Translations under genes and position numbers: made by a program
Shown: positions 16,586-25,684 of the stretch, piece by piece
Layout: every line of letters starts with the position of its first letter
How positions within the stretch are numbered: the first letter of the stretch is position 1
DNA from: Solibacteraceae bacterium
GTDB taxonomy: Bacteria > Acidobacteriota > Terriglobia > Bryobacterales > Bryobacteraceae
Assembly: GCA_021324015.1 (NCBI GenBank)
Contig: JAJPJX010000162.1
Coordinates: 1-64,000 of the forward strand
Direction: 5' to 3'
Length of the DNA: 64,000 nt
Notes under the pieces: model-generated
Databases searched by the model: none
What the model was told of the DNA's origin: nothing
Seen by the model: only the letters and a program-made list of their open reading frames with translations

Positions 16586-17800
16586 GCGTTTGCTGTTCAG
16601 GCCGCGCAGGTAGGCGCCCAGCGCTTCGTGCAATTGCGGGCGGTCCCAGAGAAATTTCTGGGGGAACTGTCCGGTGAGCGGATAGGTGGAGCCGGTTCCC
16701 GGGCGGGCCTTGGGCCAGTTCGCAACGGGTTTGACCACCCAATCGCCGATGCGGTAGCCGTACAGGTCGAGGTGGCGGATGCCGGCGGCGAGCGCGGCAT
16801 CGGCGATCTGGCGGATTTGCTCCACCGTGGGGAAGCGGGCCGGTCCGGGGCTGCGCTCTTCGGCCAGGTTGGCCACCCAGAAGGTATAGATAATCTTCTT
16901 ATCCGGCCCCAGCGCCGCACGTGTGCGGGCCAGCACGTCGCGGGTCTTGCGGGCGACCGACGCTCCGGCATCGGGCCCCTCCCAGGCCACCGCGGTGTAC
17001 GCCCCCATGGCGTCGAAGTGTTTAGCCAGCCGCCCGAAGTCCAGCCCGACGGTATCGCGCATCACCGGGTTCAGCACGTGAGCTTCATCCTCCAGATAGA
17101 TCTCGTGGCGCGGATCGGGATCGATTTCGCGGATGAATTTCACGGTGTCGCGGGCCCAATCGTCCCACCACCCGGCGCGCGCCTCACACCATTTGGACCA
17201 GCCGGGATCCTCCGGCTTGCGCGGTGGATCTCCGCCGAACATGCGCCGCTCGACCTCGCCGTAGGAGATGTAGCGGTCGGCGGGGGTGGCCCGAATTCCG
17301 CTGGCAAAGCTGCCGATCGAGCCCACGCCGAAGGAGTCGTCAAAGACATAGCCGGCCATGGCGGGTTCGCCGCGATAGGCGCGGGCTACGCGCTGGAGAT
17401 ACTCTTTCCACTGCGTCGCGCGCCACTGGGGATTGAACACATCGAAGGTGAAGCGGCGGTGGCCGCCGGAATCCACCTGCACGAATTCGGGGCGGCGCGG
17501 GAGGGAGTTGTGCTCGGGGTGCCACAGCATGATGTAGGCACCCATGCCGGCATCGTGCGCCCAGCGCATGGCGGCGCGGGTGTCTTCGATGCGCAGGCCG
17601 AAGGCGGCGGCGTCCAAGCCCCAACAGAGCACCACGTCCGTGAAGCCCAGGTGCGCCATGTTGCGGAAATCGCGCTGCCATTCTTCTTTGGGTGCGCTGT
17701 TGAGCCAGTACCAGGCGGAGATGCGCACGCGCGGAGTCTGGGCCGGCGCCGCGCAGGAAACCAGAAGCAGCAGCAGAGCAAGCCGAATGCGGGCGATCAT
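16583..17800 (-). CDS. secreted TIM-barrel glycoside hydrolase-like protein
   Basis: A 405-residue protein with a signal peptide (LALLLLLVSCAAPAQ); the Cys could be a lipobox, but the fit is poor. The body looks like a (beta/alpha)8 barrel of glycoside-hydrolase type. LGFTDVVLCWGLD is an early strand, AGYVFDDSFGVG is the likely strand with acidic residues, and HEIYLEDEAHV and IIYTFWVANL are later strands. It resembles the putative GH42/GH-A-like proteins of Bryobacterales. I cannot name the substrate or be sure that both catalytic acids are present. It is divergent from the large secreted protein at 17882. Both are predicted to be exported and could act on the same glycan. Confidence 0.7.
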   Translation of the reverse strand: MIARIRLALLLLLVSCAAPAQTPRVRISAWYWLNSAPKEEWQRDFRNMAHLGFTDVVLCWGLDAAAFGLRIEDTRAAMRWAHDAGMGAYIMLWHPEHNSLPRRPEFVQVDSGGHRRFTFDVFNPQWRATQWKEYLQRVARAYRGEPAMAGYVFDDSFGVGSIGSFASGIRATPADRYISYGEVERRMFGGDPPRKPEDPGWSKWCEARAGWWDDWARDTVKFIREIDPDPRHEIYLEDEAHVLNPVMRDTVGLDFGRLAKHFDAMGAYTAVAWEGPDAGASVARKTRDVLARTRAALGPDKKIIYTFWVANLAEERSPGPARFPTVEQIRQIADAALAAGIRHLDLYGYRIGDWVVKPVANWPKARPGTGSTYPLTGQFPQKFLWDRPQLHEALGAYLRGLNSKR

Positions 17801-17836
17801 ACGAGAAGCCTCGATTCAAGGGTGCGAACAGCGGAC

Positions 17837-17868
17837 GCTCCCTGTCAAGCCCGGCTTGGGAGCATACT
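17837..17868 (+). promoter_or_regulatory. nested inverted repeat overlapping a -10 element
   Basis: GCTCCC at 17837-17842 pairs with GGGAGC at 17858-17863, and inside lies the perfect AAGCC-c-GGCTT. The hairpin's right arm runs into CATACT (17863-17868), a candidate -10 for the gene at 17882. The position suits an operator, but no regulator gene is adjacent. Confidence 0.4.
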
Positions 17869-17881
17869 GGTTGAGAAAACC

Positions 17882-20800
17882 ATGTTGCTCCTGTTGCTGC
17901 TCCTCTCGTCCGCCTGGGCGGCGGCGGATGAACCGGAGGCCCGAAGCTGGACTCCGGAAGCGAAGACGCTGCCGTCCAGCCTGACGGACGCCGATCCGCA
18001 GACGCTCGAAACCTTCTGCCAAGGCGCCTACAGCGATCCGATGGACGTGGGATTAAGCTGGCGGGGACCGCAACGGCTGGGGGAGTTCACGATCGAATAC
18101 GCCACGCTGGGTGGGCGCGCCTACCAGCCCTCGGTAGCGGGGCAGCAACTGGAAGCCTGGACGGGCGCGGGGTGGCGCGCCGTTCCGGCGGAGCTCGAGA
18201 TCGACTATCGGGAGCAAGGCACGTTCGGCCCGGTACAGGGCAGCGGCACGGTACGCTGGCGTTACCGGTTTGCGCCTCTCCAGACCACACGGCTGCGGCT
18301 GTTGCTCACGCAGCCGGAGAACGAACCGCAGTGGCAGCGCTGCTATGGGGTCCGCGGGATGCGCGCCACCGGGGGGACGCCGGGATTTCGCGGAAGCGGG
18401 GTGCGCGTGCTCGGCGAGCGCCCGCGGATGCCGGCGTGGCTCGCGCCGGGAGCCAACCTGGCCACACCCGAAGCAGGCGCGAGGATCACGGCCGGGAAAG
18501 AGGCGGAGGTGCGCTGGCCGCGCCGCCTGCTGGTGAACCGGGTGGAGGCGGAACCGGGCGGGGGCGCGGTGACGGTCGAGTGGTGGGACGGCGCGGCGTG
18601 GCGCGCGGTGGAATCCGTGCCGGCGGCGGCATCCGGCGGCGGGCGGTTCCTGCCGGTTTCGACCGAGCGGCTGAAGATCCGCGCAGCCGAAGGCGCGATC
18701 CGCGGCGTGCGCGTGTACCTGGACGCAGCGGCGGACCGGTATTTCCGGGAGATCGAGCGGGGGCGCGCGGACCTGCTGGGCGCGCGCTTCCGCGGGCAGG
18801 CGCGGCCGGACCTGGCGGGCATGCAAGGCCTACTGCTGCCGCTGGATTTCGCCAAAGCAGCCATCGGCCGCCCGGCGGATCTCCAGGAAACCATGGTGAC
18901 GTGGAACGGCGAATTTTTCATGGTGGAGGCGCCGGCCGCGGACCGCTGGTTCGCTTTTGCCGCGAGCGCGGACCAGCGGCTCTTCGGCAGCGACTGGCCG
19001 CACACGCGCACGCGCTACCTGGATGGATGGCTGCCGGCGACGGTCACCACGTACACCCAGGGAGGTTTCCGTTACGAAGAACAACTCTGGGTCACGGCGC
19101 CGGGGACCACGCCTTACGGGACAGCCGCGGAAGTGCGCGTCACCAATGAAGGCGCGGCGGCAGGGCAGGCGGTGCTGACTCTGGCCATGGGGCGCCGCCC
19201 CCACAAACCGCCGCACCCGAATCCGCTCTCGTTCGCGCCTGAGCTTACCGGCTACAAGCTGGACGCCGACGGGCGAACCGTGCGCAACGCCGCGGGCGAG
19301 ATCATCCTGCGGGCCGAAACCGCCGGCGCCTGGGAGGGCACGCCGCGGGAAAATCACCTGCGCTACACAGTCGCGTTGGGGCCTAGGCAGAGCCGCACGC
19401 TGCGCTTCTTCGCTCCCTCGGTGGAGGCTCCGGTCCGGCAACTGGCGGCGTTCGACTGGGCCGCATCGCGCGAACAGTTCCGCTCCTGGTGGCAGGCCAA
19501 GCTGAGCGCCGGGACCCGCATCGAACTACCCGAACTGGGGCTGAACGACATCTACAAGAACCTGCTGGCGCAGGCGCTGATCATCACGCTGGACGGCGAT
19601 TCCCTGGTGCGCTACGGGGCGTACTCCTACGAGAGCTATTTCGGCCTGGAAGAAGGCTGGCCCGCGGTGGCGCTGGCGCAGTTCGGCCACAAGGCCGAAG
19701 CGCAGGAGATCCTCTCCATCATGCTCTCCCCCGCCCTGATGGACAAAAAGAACTACCATCACCAGTACCGGAACGGGCTGGAGGCCTGGTATGCCGCGAC
19801 GATCTACCGGCTGACGGGCGACCGCGCGTGGCTGGAAAAAATCGCGCCGGACCTGGAGGCGGCCGCAGAGTGGACCATCCGCACGATCCACGCCAACACC
19901 GACGCGAAATACGGCGGCATTCTGCCGCGGCATGCCTATGGCGGCGACATCCACACCCCGGCCTACAGCTTGTACGCCAACGCCACCTGCTGGCGGGGCC
20001 TCCAGGACACGGCACTGGTGTTTCGCGCGCTGGGCAGGAGCGAGGCGGCGGAGCGCTATCAGCGCGAGGCGGACCAGTACCGGCGGCGTCTGTGGGAACT
20101 GGCCGACTCTCTGGCGGATCACCACAGCCGGGCGGTGTTTCTGCCCATGTCGTTCGAGATCGGCTCCGGCGCGGAGTACCGGGAGAAAGAACCTTCCTAC
20201 GGCATGCTGGGCATCAACGTGCCCGCCAAACAGACCTGGGAATACCTGGGCAATTACTGGAACCTGTTCGCGCCGTGTTTCCTGGAGCTGAACCTGTTCG
20301 AGAAGGGCGATCCGCGTTTCGCGTGGGTGGCGGATTATATGGACGCGCGCGGCGGCGTGCTGGCGGGGCTGGCCCGATTCACGCTGGGGCTGGACCAGAT
20401 CTACGGCAAGGGTTACTACGAGAACCTTCTGGCGCGCGGCAAGCGGGACGAATTTCTGACTTCGCTCTACGGGATTCTGGCGCACGGGATGTCGCAGGAC
20501 CTGAACAGTTTCCCCGAAGTGGCCGGCGTCTTCCCGCTGCGCGCCAGCAACGCGGCGCTGTGGCGCGAATATCAGCGCAATTTCTGGGACTGGGGGTTCC
20601 AGGGATGGGAGCACTGCGAAGGCGAGCCCCTCTCGGCGGGTCCGGGCATGGCGCTCCAGATGCTGCGCATGGCGCTGGTGCGGGAAACCATCGAAGACAC
20701 GCCGCAGGACAGCCTGCGCCTGTTGGATGGCGCACCGGCACACTGGTTCGAGCCGGGTAAGAGAATCGTGGTGCGGGACGCGCCCACGTTTTTCGGCAGG

Positions 20801-21016
20801 ATTTCGCTCGAGACCGAGGCGGCGCGGGACCACACGGCCGCGCGCCTCACGCGTCCTCCGGGATTCAGCGCGCGCCAGACTATTCTGCGCCTGCCCGATC
20901 CCGCCGCCCGGCCGTTGCGCGAGGTGACCGTCAACGGCCAACCCTGGCGCGACTTCAGCGGCGACGAAATCCGGCTACCGGCGGGCGAACGGCTGGAAAT
21001 CGTCGCGCGGCGGTAG
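17882..21016 (+). CDS. large secreted six-hairpin glycosidase-like protein
   Basis: A 1044-residue exported protein starting at the ATG at 17882, which begins a Leu-rich signal peptide (LLLLLSSAWAAAD). Residues about 20-160 look like a discoidin/F5-8-type sandwich (TLETFCQGAYSD to RLRLLLTQPENE). A second beta region lies about 210-330. From about residue 550 there is an (alpha/alpha)6 barrel: DGDSLVRYGAYSYESYFGLE, GLEAWYAATIYRLTGD, AAEWTIRTIHANTDAKYGG and others. That barrel is the core of six-hairpin glycosidases. The C-terminal 70 residues form a small beta domain. The closest assignment is an inverting glycoside hydrolase of clan GH-L/M type, with substrate unknown. Confidence 0.75.
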   Translation: MLLLLLLLSSAWAAADEPEARSWTPEAKTLPSSLTDADPQTLETFCQGAYSDPMDVGLSWRGPQRLGEFTIEYATLGGRAYQPSVAGQQLEAWTGAGWRAVPAELEIDYREQGTFGPVQGSGTVRWRYRFAPLQTTRLRLLLTQPENEPQWQRCYGVRGMRATGGTPGFRGSGVRVLGERPRMPAWLAPGANLATPEAGARITAGKEAEVRWPRRLLVNRVEAEPGGGAVTVEWWDGAAWRAVESVPAAASGGGRFLPVSTERLKIRAAEGAIRGVRVYLDAAADRYFREIERGRADLLGARFRGQARPDLAGMQGLLLPLDFAKAAIGRPADLQETMVTWNGEFFMVEAPAADRWFAFAASADQRLFGSDWPHTRTRYLDGWLPATVTTYTQGGFRYEEQLWVTAPGTTPYGTAAEVRVTNEGAAAGQAVLTLAMGRRPHKPPHPNPLSFAPELTGYKLDADGRTVRNAAGEIILRAETAGAWEGTPRENHLRYTVALGPRQSRTLRFFAPSVEAPVRQLAAFDWAASREQFRSWWQAKLSAGTRIELPELGLNDIYKNLLAQALIITLDGDSLVRYGAYSYESYFGLEEGWPAVALAQFGHKAEAQEILSIMLSPALMDKKNYHHQYRNGLEAWYAATIYRLTGDRAWLEKIAPDLEAAAEWTIRTIHANTDAKYGGILPRHAYGGDIHTPAYSLYANATCWRGLQDTALVFRALGRSEAAERYQREADQYRRRLWELADSLADHHSRAVFLPMSFEIGSGAEYREKEPSYGMLGINVPAKQTWEYLGNYWNLFAPCFLELNLFEKGDPRFAWVADYMDARGGVLAGLARFTLGLDQIYGKGYYENLLARGKRDEFLTSLYGILAHGMSQDLNSFPEVAGVFPLRASNAALWREYQRNFWDWGFQGWEHCEGEPLSAGPGMALQMLRMALVRETIEDTPQDSLRLLDGAPAHWFEPGKRIVVRDAPTFFGRISLETEAARDHTAARLTRPPGFSARQTILRLPDPAARPLREVTVNGQPWRDFSGDEIRLPAGERLEIVARR

Positions 21017-21224
21017 CGGCTCCACACACCAGCCGTCTGATCTAAGCGATTTCTCTCTGAGAGTGTCAAGTTTTCAACCGGCCTTCGGAAGCCGAGTGCA
21101 CGTCGAGTTGTGCGTCGACACGATCCAGTGCCTGAGCGGAGTAGACATAGCGATCAGGCCACGATCTTTGGGATCGGATGACGTTGCCGCATCACGCTTG
21201 AGTTGTCTAGGGGCTTGCCAGGAT

Positions 21225-21860
21225 TCATTTCGGCATTGCCGGGCAAGACGGGCTAAACTCCCAAGACGAATCCTCCTTCAAGGTGACGTGAGTGCTCTCT
21301 TGCTCCCAGGGCCGATTTCGGTCCTGCGCTCCGTAAAGGGTTCCGTCTGGCCGGAATGCACGAGCCAGGCTGCCCCGATCTTCCATGGCCAGCTCCGAGT
21401 TTCCGAATGTCCCGTACAGGTCCAGATGGGGACGCCGGTCGCCGGTGAACGGGTGAAGCAGCGGCCAATTGTACAGGTATAGATGAATGGGGACGCCGCG
21501 GAGGTCGGTGCCGTGGCTGCGTGGCATGTCACCACCGAAATGGAGACGGAACTTTTCGCCCCTCGGGGTGCAGAGAAACGCGGTGCCTTTGAGGGGGGAC
21601 TTGCGATAGCCGGGCGTCGTGGGGATGAAGCGCATCCAGAGGTAGTAGTCACCACCAGCAGCAGCGGAGTGCATCCATCCTCGTCCCGTCCAGCCCGGCA
21701 CAAGATGAAAGTGCCCGCCGAAATAGAAGTTCCATGGCGCTAAAAGGACGAATATCAGGTACACCACCGCGCAGCCGAAAACGAGCGCAAGTACCGACTG
21801 CGCCAAGCAGCCGGCACATCCACGGCCGCGGGGCGGCGCCGGTTTATCGAACGAATTCAC
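21225..21860 (-). CDS. single-pass membrane protein of unknown function
   Basis: A 211-residue protein starting at a GTG (21860). A short Cys-containing cytoplasmic leader (RGRGCAGC) is followed by one transmembrane helix (VLALVFGCAVVYLIFVLLA, about residues 24-42) and an extracytoplasmic domain rich in Trp, Tyr and His. The domain contains GGDYYLWMRF and LRGVPIHLYLYNWPL. I do not recognise the family. A TATAAAT hexamer on the minus strand (21929-21923) could be its -10. The 208-base gap after it, toward 21017, holds no gene that I can support. Confidence 0.6.
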   Translation of the reverse strand: MNSFDKPAPPRGRGCAGCLAQSVLALVFGCAVVYLIFVLLAPWNFYFGGHFHLVPGWTGRGWMHSAAAGGDYYLWMRFIPTTPGYRKSPLKGTAFLCTPRGEKFRLHFGGDMPRSHGTDLRGVPIHLYLYNWPLLHPFTGDRRPHLDLYGTFGNSELAMEDRGSLARAFRPDGTLYGAQDRNRPWEQESTHVTLKEDSSWEFSPSCPAMPK

Positions 21861-21959
21861 GCTTGATCCAGTTTACCGCCGGCGGCTGGATTCATTCGAG
21901 CCACGCTTTGCCGTGGACTTTCATTTATAGCCGGGCCCGTGGACTGGCGGATCGCGACG

Positions 21960-22844
21960 CTAGACGCCGGCTTGGGTCAGGGACACCGGCCACAGATGGC
22001 GCCCGTGCATTGCTTCTGCCAGGTCCACGCTGACGGTCGTTTCGCGCTTGTCCCGCACCAGGGTGACCGACACGGTTTTCTTCGCGCGCGCCGCGTGCAG
22101 CAGGTTGGAAATTTCCCGCGGCGTGGACACTCCCGTGCCGTCCACTTTGACGATCACGTCGCCCGCCTTGATGCCGGCTTTTTCCGCGGGTGAGTTCGGG
22201 ATCACGGAGCGCACCAGGACTCCCTCCTTCACCCCGAAGAAAGCCGCCAGTTGCGCGCTGAGCGATTCGCTCTCGATACCCAGGGCTCCGCTGCGCCAGG
22301 AGAGCATGGCGTTCGGCAGATCGGGCATGGGCGGCAGATCGGGAATCCGGGGAATTTCGATTTTCGGCATAGGCGGCATGGTGATCGCCAGGCCCTCGCC
22401 CTCTTCATCGAAGAATACGCCGCCGGGCCGAGTGCCGATGGTCGCGGTCAGGGTTTGGGCGCCGCCCTGGCGCCAAACCTTCAGTTTCGCCGGCCGTCCG
22501 GCGGGGGTCTCGCGCACCAGGCGGGCGAACTGTTCGTTGCCCTCCACCTTCTGTCCGTTGTACTCCAGCACCACGTCGCCGGCCTTCAGGCCCGCCTTCT
22601 CGGCCGGGCTGTTTCCGTCCACACTCTTGATCTCGACGCCTTCGACCTGCTTCAGCTTGAGGGCCCTGGCGCGGTCCTCGTCCATCTCGCACACGCCCAC
22701 GCCGAGATAGCTGCCGCCCTGCCGGAGCACGTGGAACCGCCGCGGAGCGGCCGGAGGATGGGGCTGCGGGTCATCCTGTGCCGCCGCCCACGGAACCACG
22801 CTCGAGCTTAGCAGAGCCGCTGTCCAGAAGATTCCCGCGCGCAT
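21960..22844 (-). CDS. exported double-PDZ protein
   Basis: A 294-residue protein with a signal peptide (to about AAAQ, residue 23) and no protease domain. PDZ1 spans about residues 45-130 (SYLGVGVCEMDEDRARAL, NSPAEKAGLKAGDVVLEYNG) and PDZ2 about 185-275 (LAAFFGVKEGVLVRSVIPN, SPAEKAGIKAGDVIVKVDG). Between them is a Pro/Met/Ile-rich linker (MPPMPKIEIPRIPDLPP). It lacks the Ser-protease part of DegP/DegQ, so it probably binds exposed C-termini or regulates a partner in the periplasm. It is the last gene of the sigma/anti-sigma transcript, 11 bases after the TGGG-repeat gene, which suggests it belongs to the envelope-stress response that this sigma factor controls. Confidence 0.85.
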   Translation of the reverse strand: MRAGIFWTAALLSSSVVPWAAAQDDPQPHPPAAPRRFHVLRQGGSYLGVGVCEMDEDRARALKLKQVEGVEIKSVDGNSPAEKAGLKAGDVVLEYNGQKVEGNEQFARLVRETPAGRPAKLKVWRQGGAQTLTATIGTRPGGVFFDEEGEGLAITMPPMPKIEIPRIPDLPPMPDLPNAMLSWRSGALGIESESLSAQLAAFFGVKEGVLVRSVIPNSPAEKAGIKAGDVIVKVDGTGVSTPREISNLLHAARAKKTVSVTLVRDKRETTVSVDLAEAMHGRHLWPVSLTQAGV

Positions 22845-22855
22845 AGCATACCTTC

Positions 22856-24001
22856 CTATTGCTGACGTTTGATGAAAATGGTGCCCCCGGTTCCGGCGAT
22901 GCGCAGCACCGGGCCGCCGCCATTGATGACGCCTTCCGCCACCACCTGGCCGCCGTCCATGCGCACCGAAACCCCGGGGAATTCCGAGACAATCCGCCGC
23001 ATGCTGTCGGCCGATTGGTTTCTCGCTTGAATGGTCACCGCCAGGTTAGACGGGATGACGACCGTGATGTCACCATTGGCGGTGGTCAGAAAAGAATCCG
23101 TGATGGGCTGGCCGGCCAGCAGTTGAGCGAGGATGCTGCCGAAAGCCGTCGAGACCCGCAGGCTGCCCGAGACGTTTTGCAGCTTCACACCGCCGGCGGC
23201 GTTTTCGCAGCTTACGCCGCGCGCCGCGCCCACCTGCACCGGGCCGCCGACGTTCCGGGTGGTGACGGTGCCCAGGGCCTGGCTGATCTCAATGGGGCCG
23301 CCGCCGGTGTTGGCGATGACGGGGCCCCCGGCACGGCCGATGCGGATGCCTCCGCCGCCCGTCGAAACGTGCAGGGTGGCTCCCGCCTGCTGCACGCCGA
23401 TGTCGCCTCCGCCGGTCGCCAGGTTGGCTTCGCCGCCCAGGGAGACCGCCGTGATCCGTCCTCCCCCCGTGACGACGCGCACCTGGCCTTCAATGCTGCC
23501 AAGCTCCACATCACCCCCGCCCGTGTCGGCCCGCAGGTCGCCGCGGATGCGGTCCGCTTTCACCACGCCGCCGCCTGTTTGCGCGCGCACGGACCCGTCG
23601 AAATCGCACGCTTCCAGGTTCCCGTCGCTGGTGTAGATCGCGGCCTCCTTCACGGTCTTCGGGACCCTCACGTCCAGCGCGCCGATTCCCGCGCCGGGCC
23701 GCGCCACGAGCGAAACCAGGTCGCTCGCGCGCGTCACGCGGATCACGGCCGCGTTCAGCTTGTTGCGCGCCTCCGTTTCGCCGCGGCCCTTCACGCGCAC
23801 CTTCCAGGTGTAAGTCAACTGGTCTTGCGCGGCGCCGCACACGCGCACGCCGCCGCTGGCCACCACGCGCAGCCTCGTGGCGGGCGCGACCGCACTGGCG
23901 CCGCTCATGCTACGCACCCAGAAGGATCCATCGCGGCTGATGTCCGATTGGGCGCCGGCCGCCGCCAGGCAACTTAAACCGAGGATAAGGATGCGCACCA
24001 T
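22856..24001 (-). CDS. exported DUF4097-like beta-repeat protein
   Basis: A 381-residue exported protein (signal ILGLSCLAAAGA). Its middle is built from about eight repeats of roughly 20 residues, each closing with TGGG or a variant: ADTGGGDVELG, VVTGGGRITA, LATGGGDIGV, STGGGGIRIG, NTGGGPIEIS. This is the pattern of DUF4097/DUF2807-type right-handed beta-solenoids that are often found with ECF sigma/anti-sigma pairs and thought to sense or bind envelope components. It ends with a strand-rich VLRIAGTGGTIFIKR segment. It lies 12 bases after the anti-sigma gene and 11 before the PDZ gene. The repeat reading is direct, the role inferred. Confidence 0.8.
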   Translation of the reverse strand: MVRILILGLSCLAAAGAQSDISRDGSFWVRSMSGASAVAPATRLRVVASGGVRVCGAAQDQLTYTWKVRVKGRGETEARNKLNAAVIRVTRASDLVSLVARPGAGIGALDVRVPKTVKEAAIYTSDGNLEACDFDGSVRAQTGGGVVKADRIRGDLRADTGGGDVELGSIEGQVRVVTGGGRITAVSLGGEANLATGGGDIGVQQAGATLHVSTGGGGIRIGRAGGPVIANTGGGPIEISQALGTVTTRNVGGPVQVGAARGVSCENAAGGVKLQNVSGSLRVSTAFGSILAQLLAGQPITDSFLTTANGDITVVIPSNLAVTIQARNQSADSMRRIVSEFPGVSVRMDGGQVVAEGVINGGGPVLRIAGTGGTIFIKRQQ

Positions 24002-24013
24002 TGGTTTCCACCC

Positions 24014-24952
24014 TCAGAACGTTCCGACCGAAGCGTTCATTGTCTCCAATGCTTGTTCGATGCGCCGCCGCACGTAGCTGTTATTTTCTTTCTGCACCAG
24101 GTGCTGGAGGACCCCCACCATGGAGTCGTCCGGTTTGGCCGTGAGCATATCGATCGCCTGGATGCGCACTCCGGGATTGTCGTCCTTGAGCAGCACCTGG
24201 GCGAGCACCTTGCGCACATCCGGCTCGGCGGCATAGGGTTTGAGCCCTTCCAGCGCCTTCAGGCGCACGCCCGGATTGGGGTCGCGCGCCACCGCATAGA
24301 GCAGCATGCCGCGCACTTCCCGGGAGAGCGCCTGGTCCTTCAACAGGTCTACGGATTCCACGCGCACGCCCGGGTTGCTCTCATCCCGCGCCGCGGCCAG
24401 CAGCAGACGCTGGATCTGGCGGTCCTGCAGGCTGCCGGAGACGATGCGGCGGCGGGTTTCGTCAACCGCGATCTGCACCTTGCCGGAGGCCTCCGGCTGC
24501 ACCGCGCGGACCATCGAGAGCACCGGCGTCTCGGAGGCCACGCCCGCCGGCAGCGCCGCCATGGGCGCCTGCTGGGTGAGCCGCGCCGCGACGAATCCCA
24601 ACGCCAGCAAGGCGGCGCCCGCCACCGGCGTGCGCCAGCGCCAGACCGGTCCGAGCAGAGCGCGGAATCCCTCCTGCAGCATCGGCCAGGCGCGCGCCGC
24701 GGAGCGCTCCCGCGCGGGAGCTTCCTCCCGATAGACGGCCCGCATCAGATCGTGGCGGCATTCCGCCAGCAAACCCACTGGCGGCTCCAGTTCCCGCCGG
24801 TCCAGCACTTGCGCCAGCGCCTTTTGCCGCTCCAGCTCCGCGCGGCACGGGGCGCACCCCTCCAGGTGGTCCTCGATCTGCTCTTCTTCGGCCAGCGGCA
24901 GCTCGCCGTAGAAATACAGCGGAATGGCCTTGGCAACCTTTTCGCAGTTCAT
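24014..24952 (-). CDS. transmembrane anti-sigma factor with HEAT-like repeats
   Basis: A 312-residue protein. Residues 1-45 are a zinc-finger anti-sigma domain (HC2 type) with MNCEKV and HLEGCAPC. A transmembrane helix lies at about 112-135 (TPVAGAALLALGFVAARL). The outer part has three to four HEAT-like repeats with the recurring NPGVRxxAxxxL pattern (SNPGVRVESVDLL, PNPGVRLKALEGL, DNPGVRIQAIDML). It should bind and hold the ECF sigma factor encoded immediately upstream; the start overlaps the sigma stop (ATGA). HEAT repeats outside the membrane are an uncommon sensor arrangement and could scaffold the downstream repeat and PDZ proteins. Confidence 0.85.
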   Translation of the reverse strand: MNCEKVAKAIPLYFYGELPLAEEEQIEDHLEGCAPCRAELERQKALAQVLDRRELEPPVGLLAECRHDLMRAVYREEAPARERSAARAWPMLQEGFRALLGPVWRWRTPVAGAALLALGFVAARLTQQAPMAALPAGVASETPVLSMVRAVQPEASGKVQIAVDETRRRIVSGSLQDRQIQRLLLAAARDESNPGVRVESVDLLKDQALSREVRGMLLYAVARDPNPGVRLKALEGLKPYAAEPDVRKVLAQVLLKDDNPGVRIQAIDMLTAKPDDSMVGVLQHLVQKENNSYVRRRIEQALETMNASVGTF

Positions 24953-25566
24953 ACAAAGTCTCCCAGTACGATCCGCATTTTTTGCGTGGCACGGAACAGG
25001 CAGTTCTTGGCCGCTTCCTCGCTCGTGCCCAGAATCTCTCCGATGTGCCGCAGCCGCAGCCCCTGGTAGTGCCGCAGCTCGAACACCGTGCGCTCCCGCG
25101 GCGTCAGGTCCCGCAGGGCCCCCTCGATGCGCTGGCTCAACTGGCGGTTGAACAGCTCGCGCTCGGGGTCCGCGTGCGCCGATTCTTCCTCGAACTCGTT
25201 GATCCGGTCCACCGGACCTTCAGAGGTCTCCACCACGGTGCCTTCTTCCTTCCTCACCTTCCGCTTCCGCAGGCAGTCCAGGCAGATGTTGGTCACGATG
25301 CGGTACAGCCAGGTATGAAAACTGCAATCGAAGCGGAACGAGTGGATGTTGCGGTAGACCCGCAGGAACGCCTCCTGGTAGACGTCCCGGGCATCCTCGG
25401 CGGAACGCAGCAGGTTCATAGCCAGCCGGAGCACACTTTGGTCGTATGCGCGTACCAGTTGCTCAAAGGCGTCCTGGTCCCCACGCTGTACCGCCCGGAT
25501 TAGCCCGGCTTCGTCCGACTTGGGGCTCAACCTGGCACCTGCCGCTCCGGTTGCGTCCTGAGCCAT
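24949..25566 (-). CDS. ECF-type RNA polymerase sigma factor
   Basis: A 205-residue sigma-70 family protein from the ATG at 25566; a TTG at 25593 would add nine residues. Region 2 covers about residues 32-100 (AFEQLVRAYDQSVLRLA, EDARDVYQEAFLRVYRN, FHTWLYRIVTNICLD). Region 4 covers about 145-195 (LTPRERTVFELRHYQGL, then RHIGEILGTSEEAAKNCLF). There is no region 1 or 3, as is usual for extracytoplasmic-function factors. The stop overlaps the anti-sigma start. Four genes follow in one direction with gaps of 12 bases or less, so this is probably an autoregulated envelope operon. I could not identify the cognate promoter reliably. Confidence 0.92.
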   Translation of the reverse strand: MAQDATGAAGARLSPKSDEAGLIRAVQRGDQDAFEQLVRAYDQSVLRLAMNLLRSAEDARDVYQEAFLRVYRNIHSFRFDCSFHTWLYRIVTNICLDCLRKRKVRKEEGTVVETSEGPVDRINEFEEESAHADPERELFNRQLSQRIEGALRDLTPRERTVFELRHYQGLRLRHIGEILGTSEEAAKNCLFRATQKMRIVLGDFV

Positions 25567-25684
25567 AAGTTCTGCCAAAACAGCGTAATCCAAAGACCTG
25601 TAACTTCCGCTTCAGAACCTTGGACGAACCACCCGCAAAAGGGTCACGGAGATTGTCGGGTTTCTCACAAGTCGTCAGGAAGTC

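Noticed and set aside
25567-25684. GGAAGTT upstream of the sigma gene as an ECF -35
   Set aside because: No -10 at a suitable distance could be paired with it, so I did not list a promoter.
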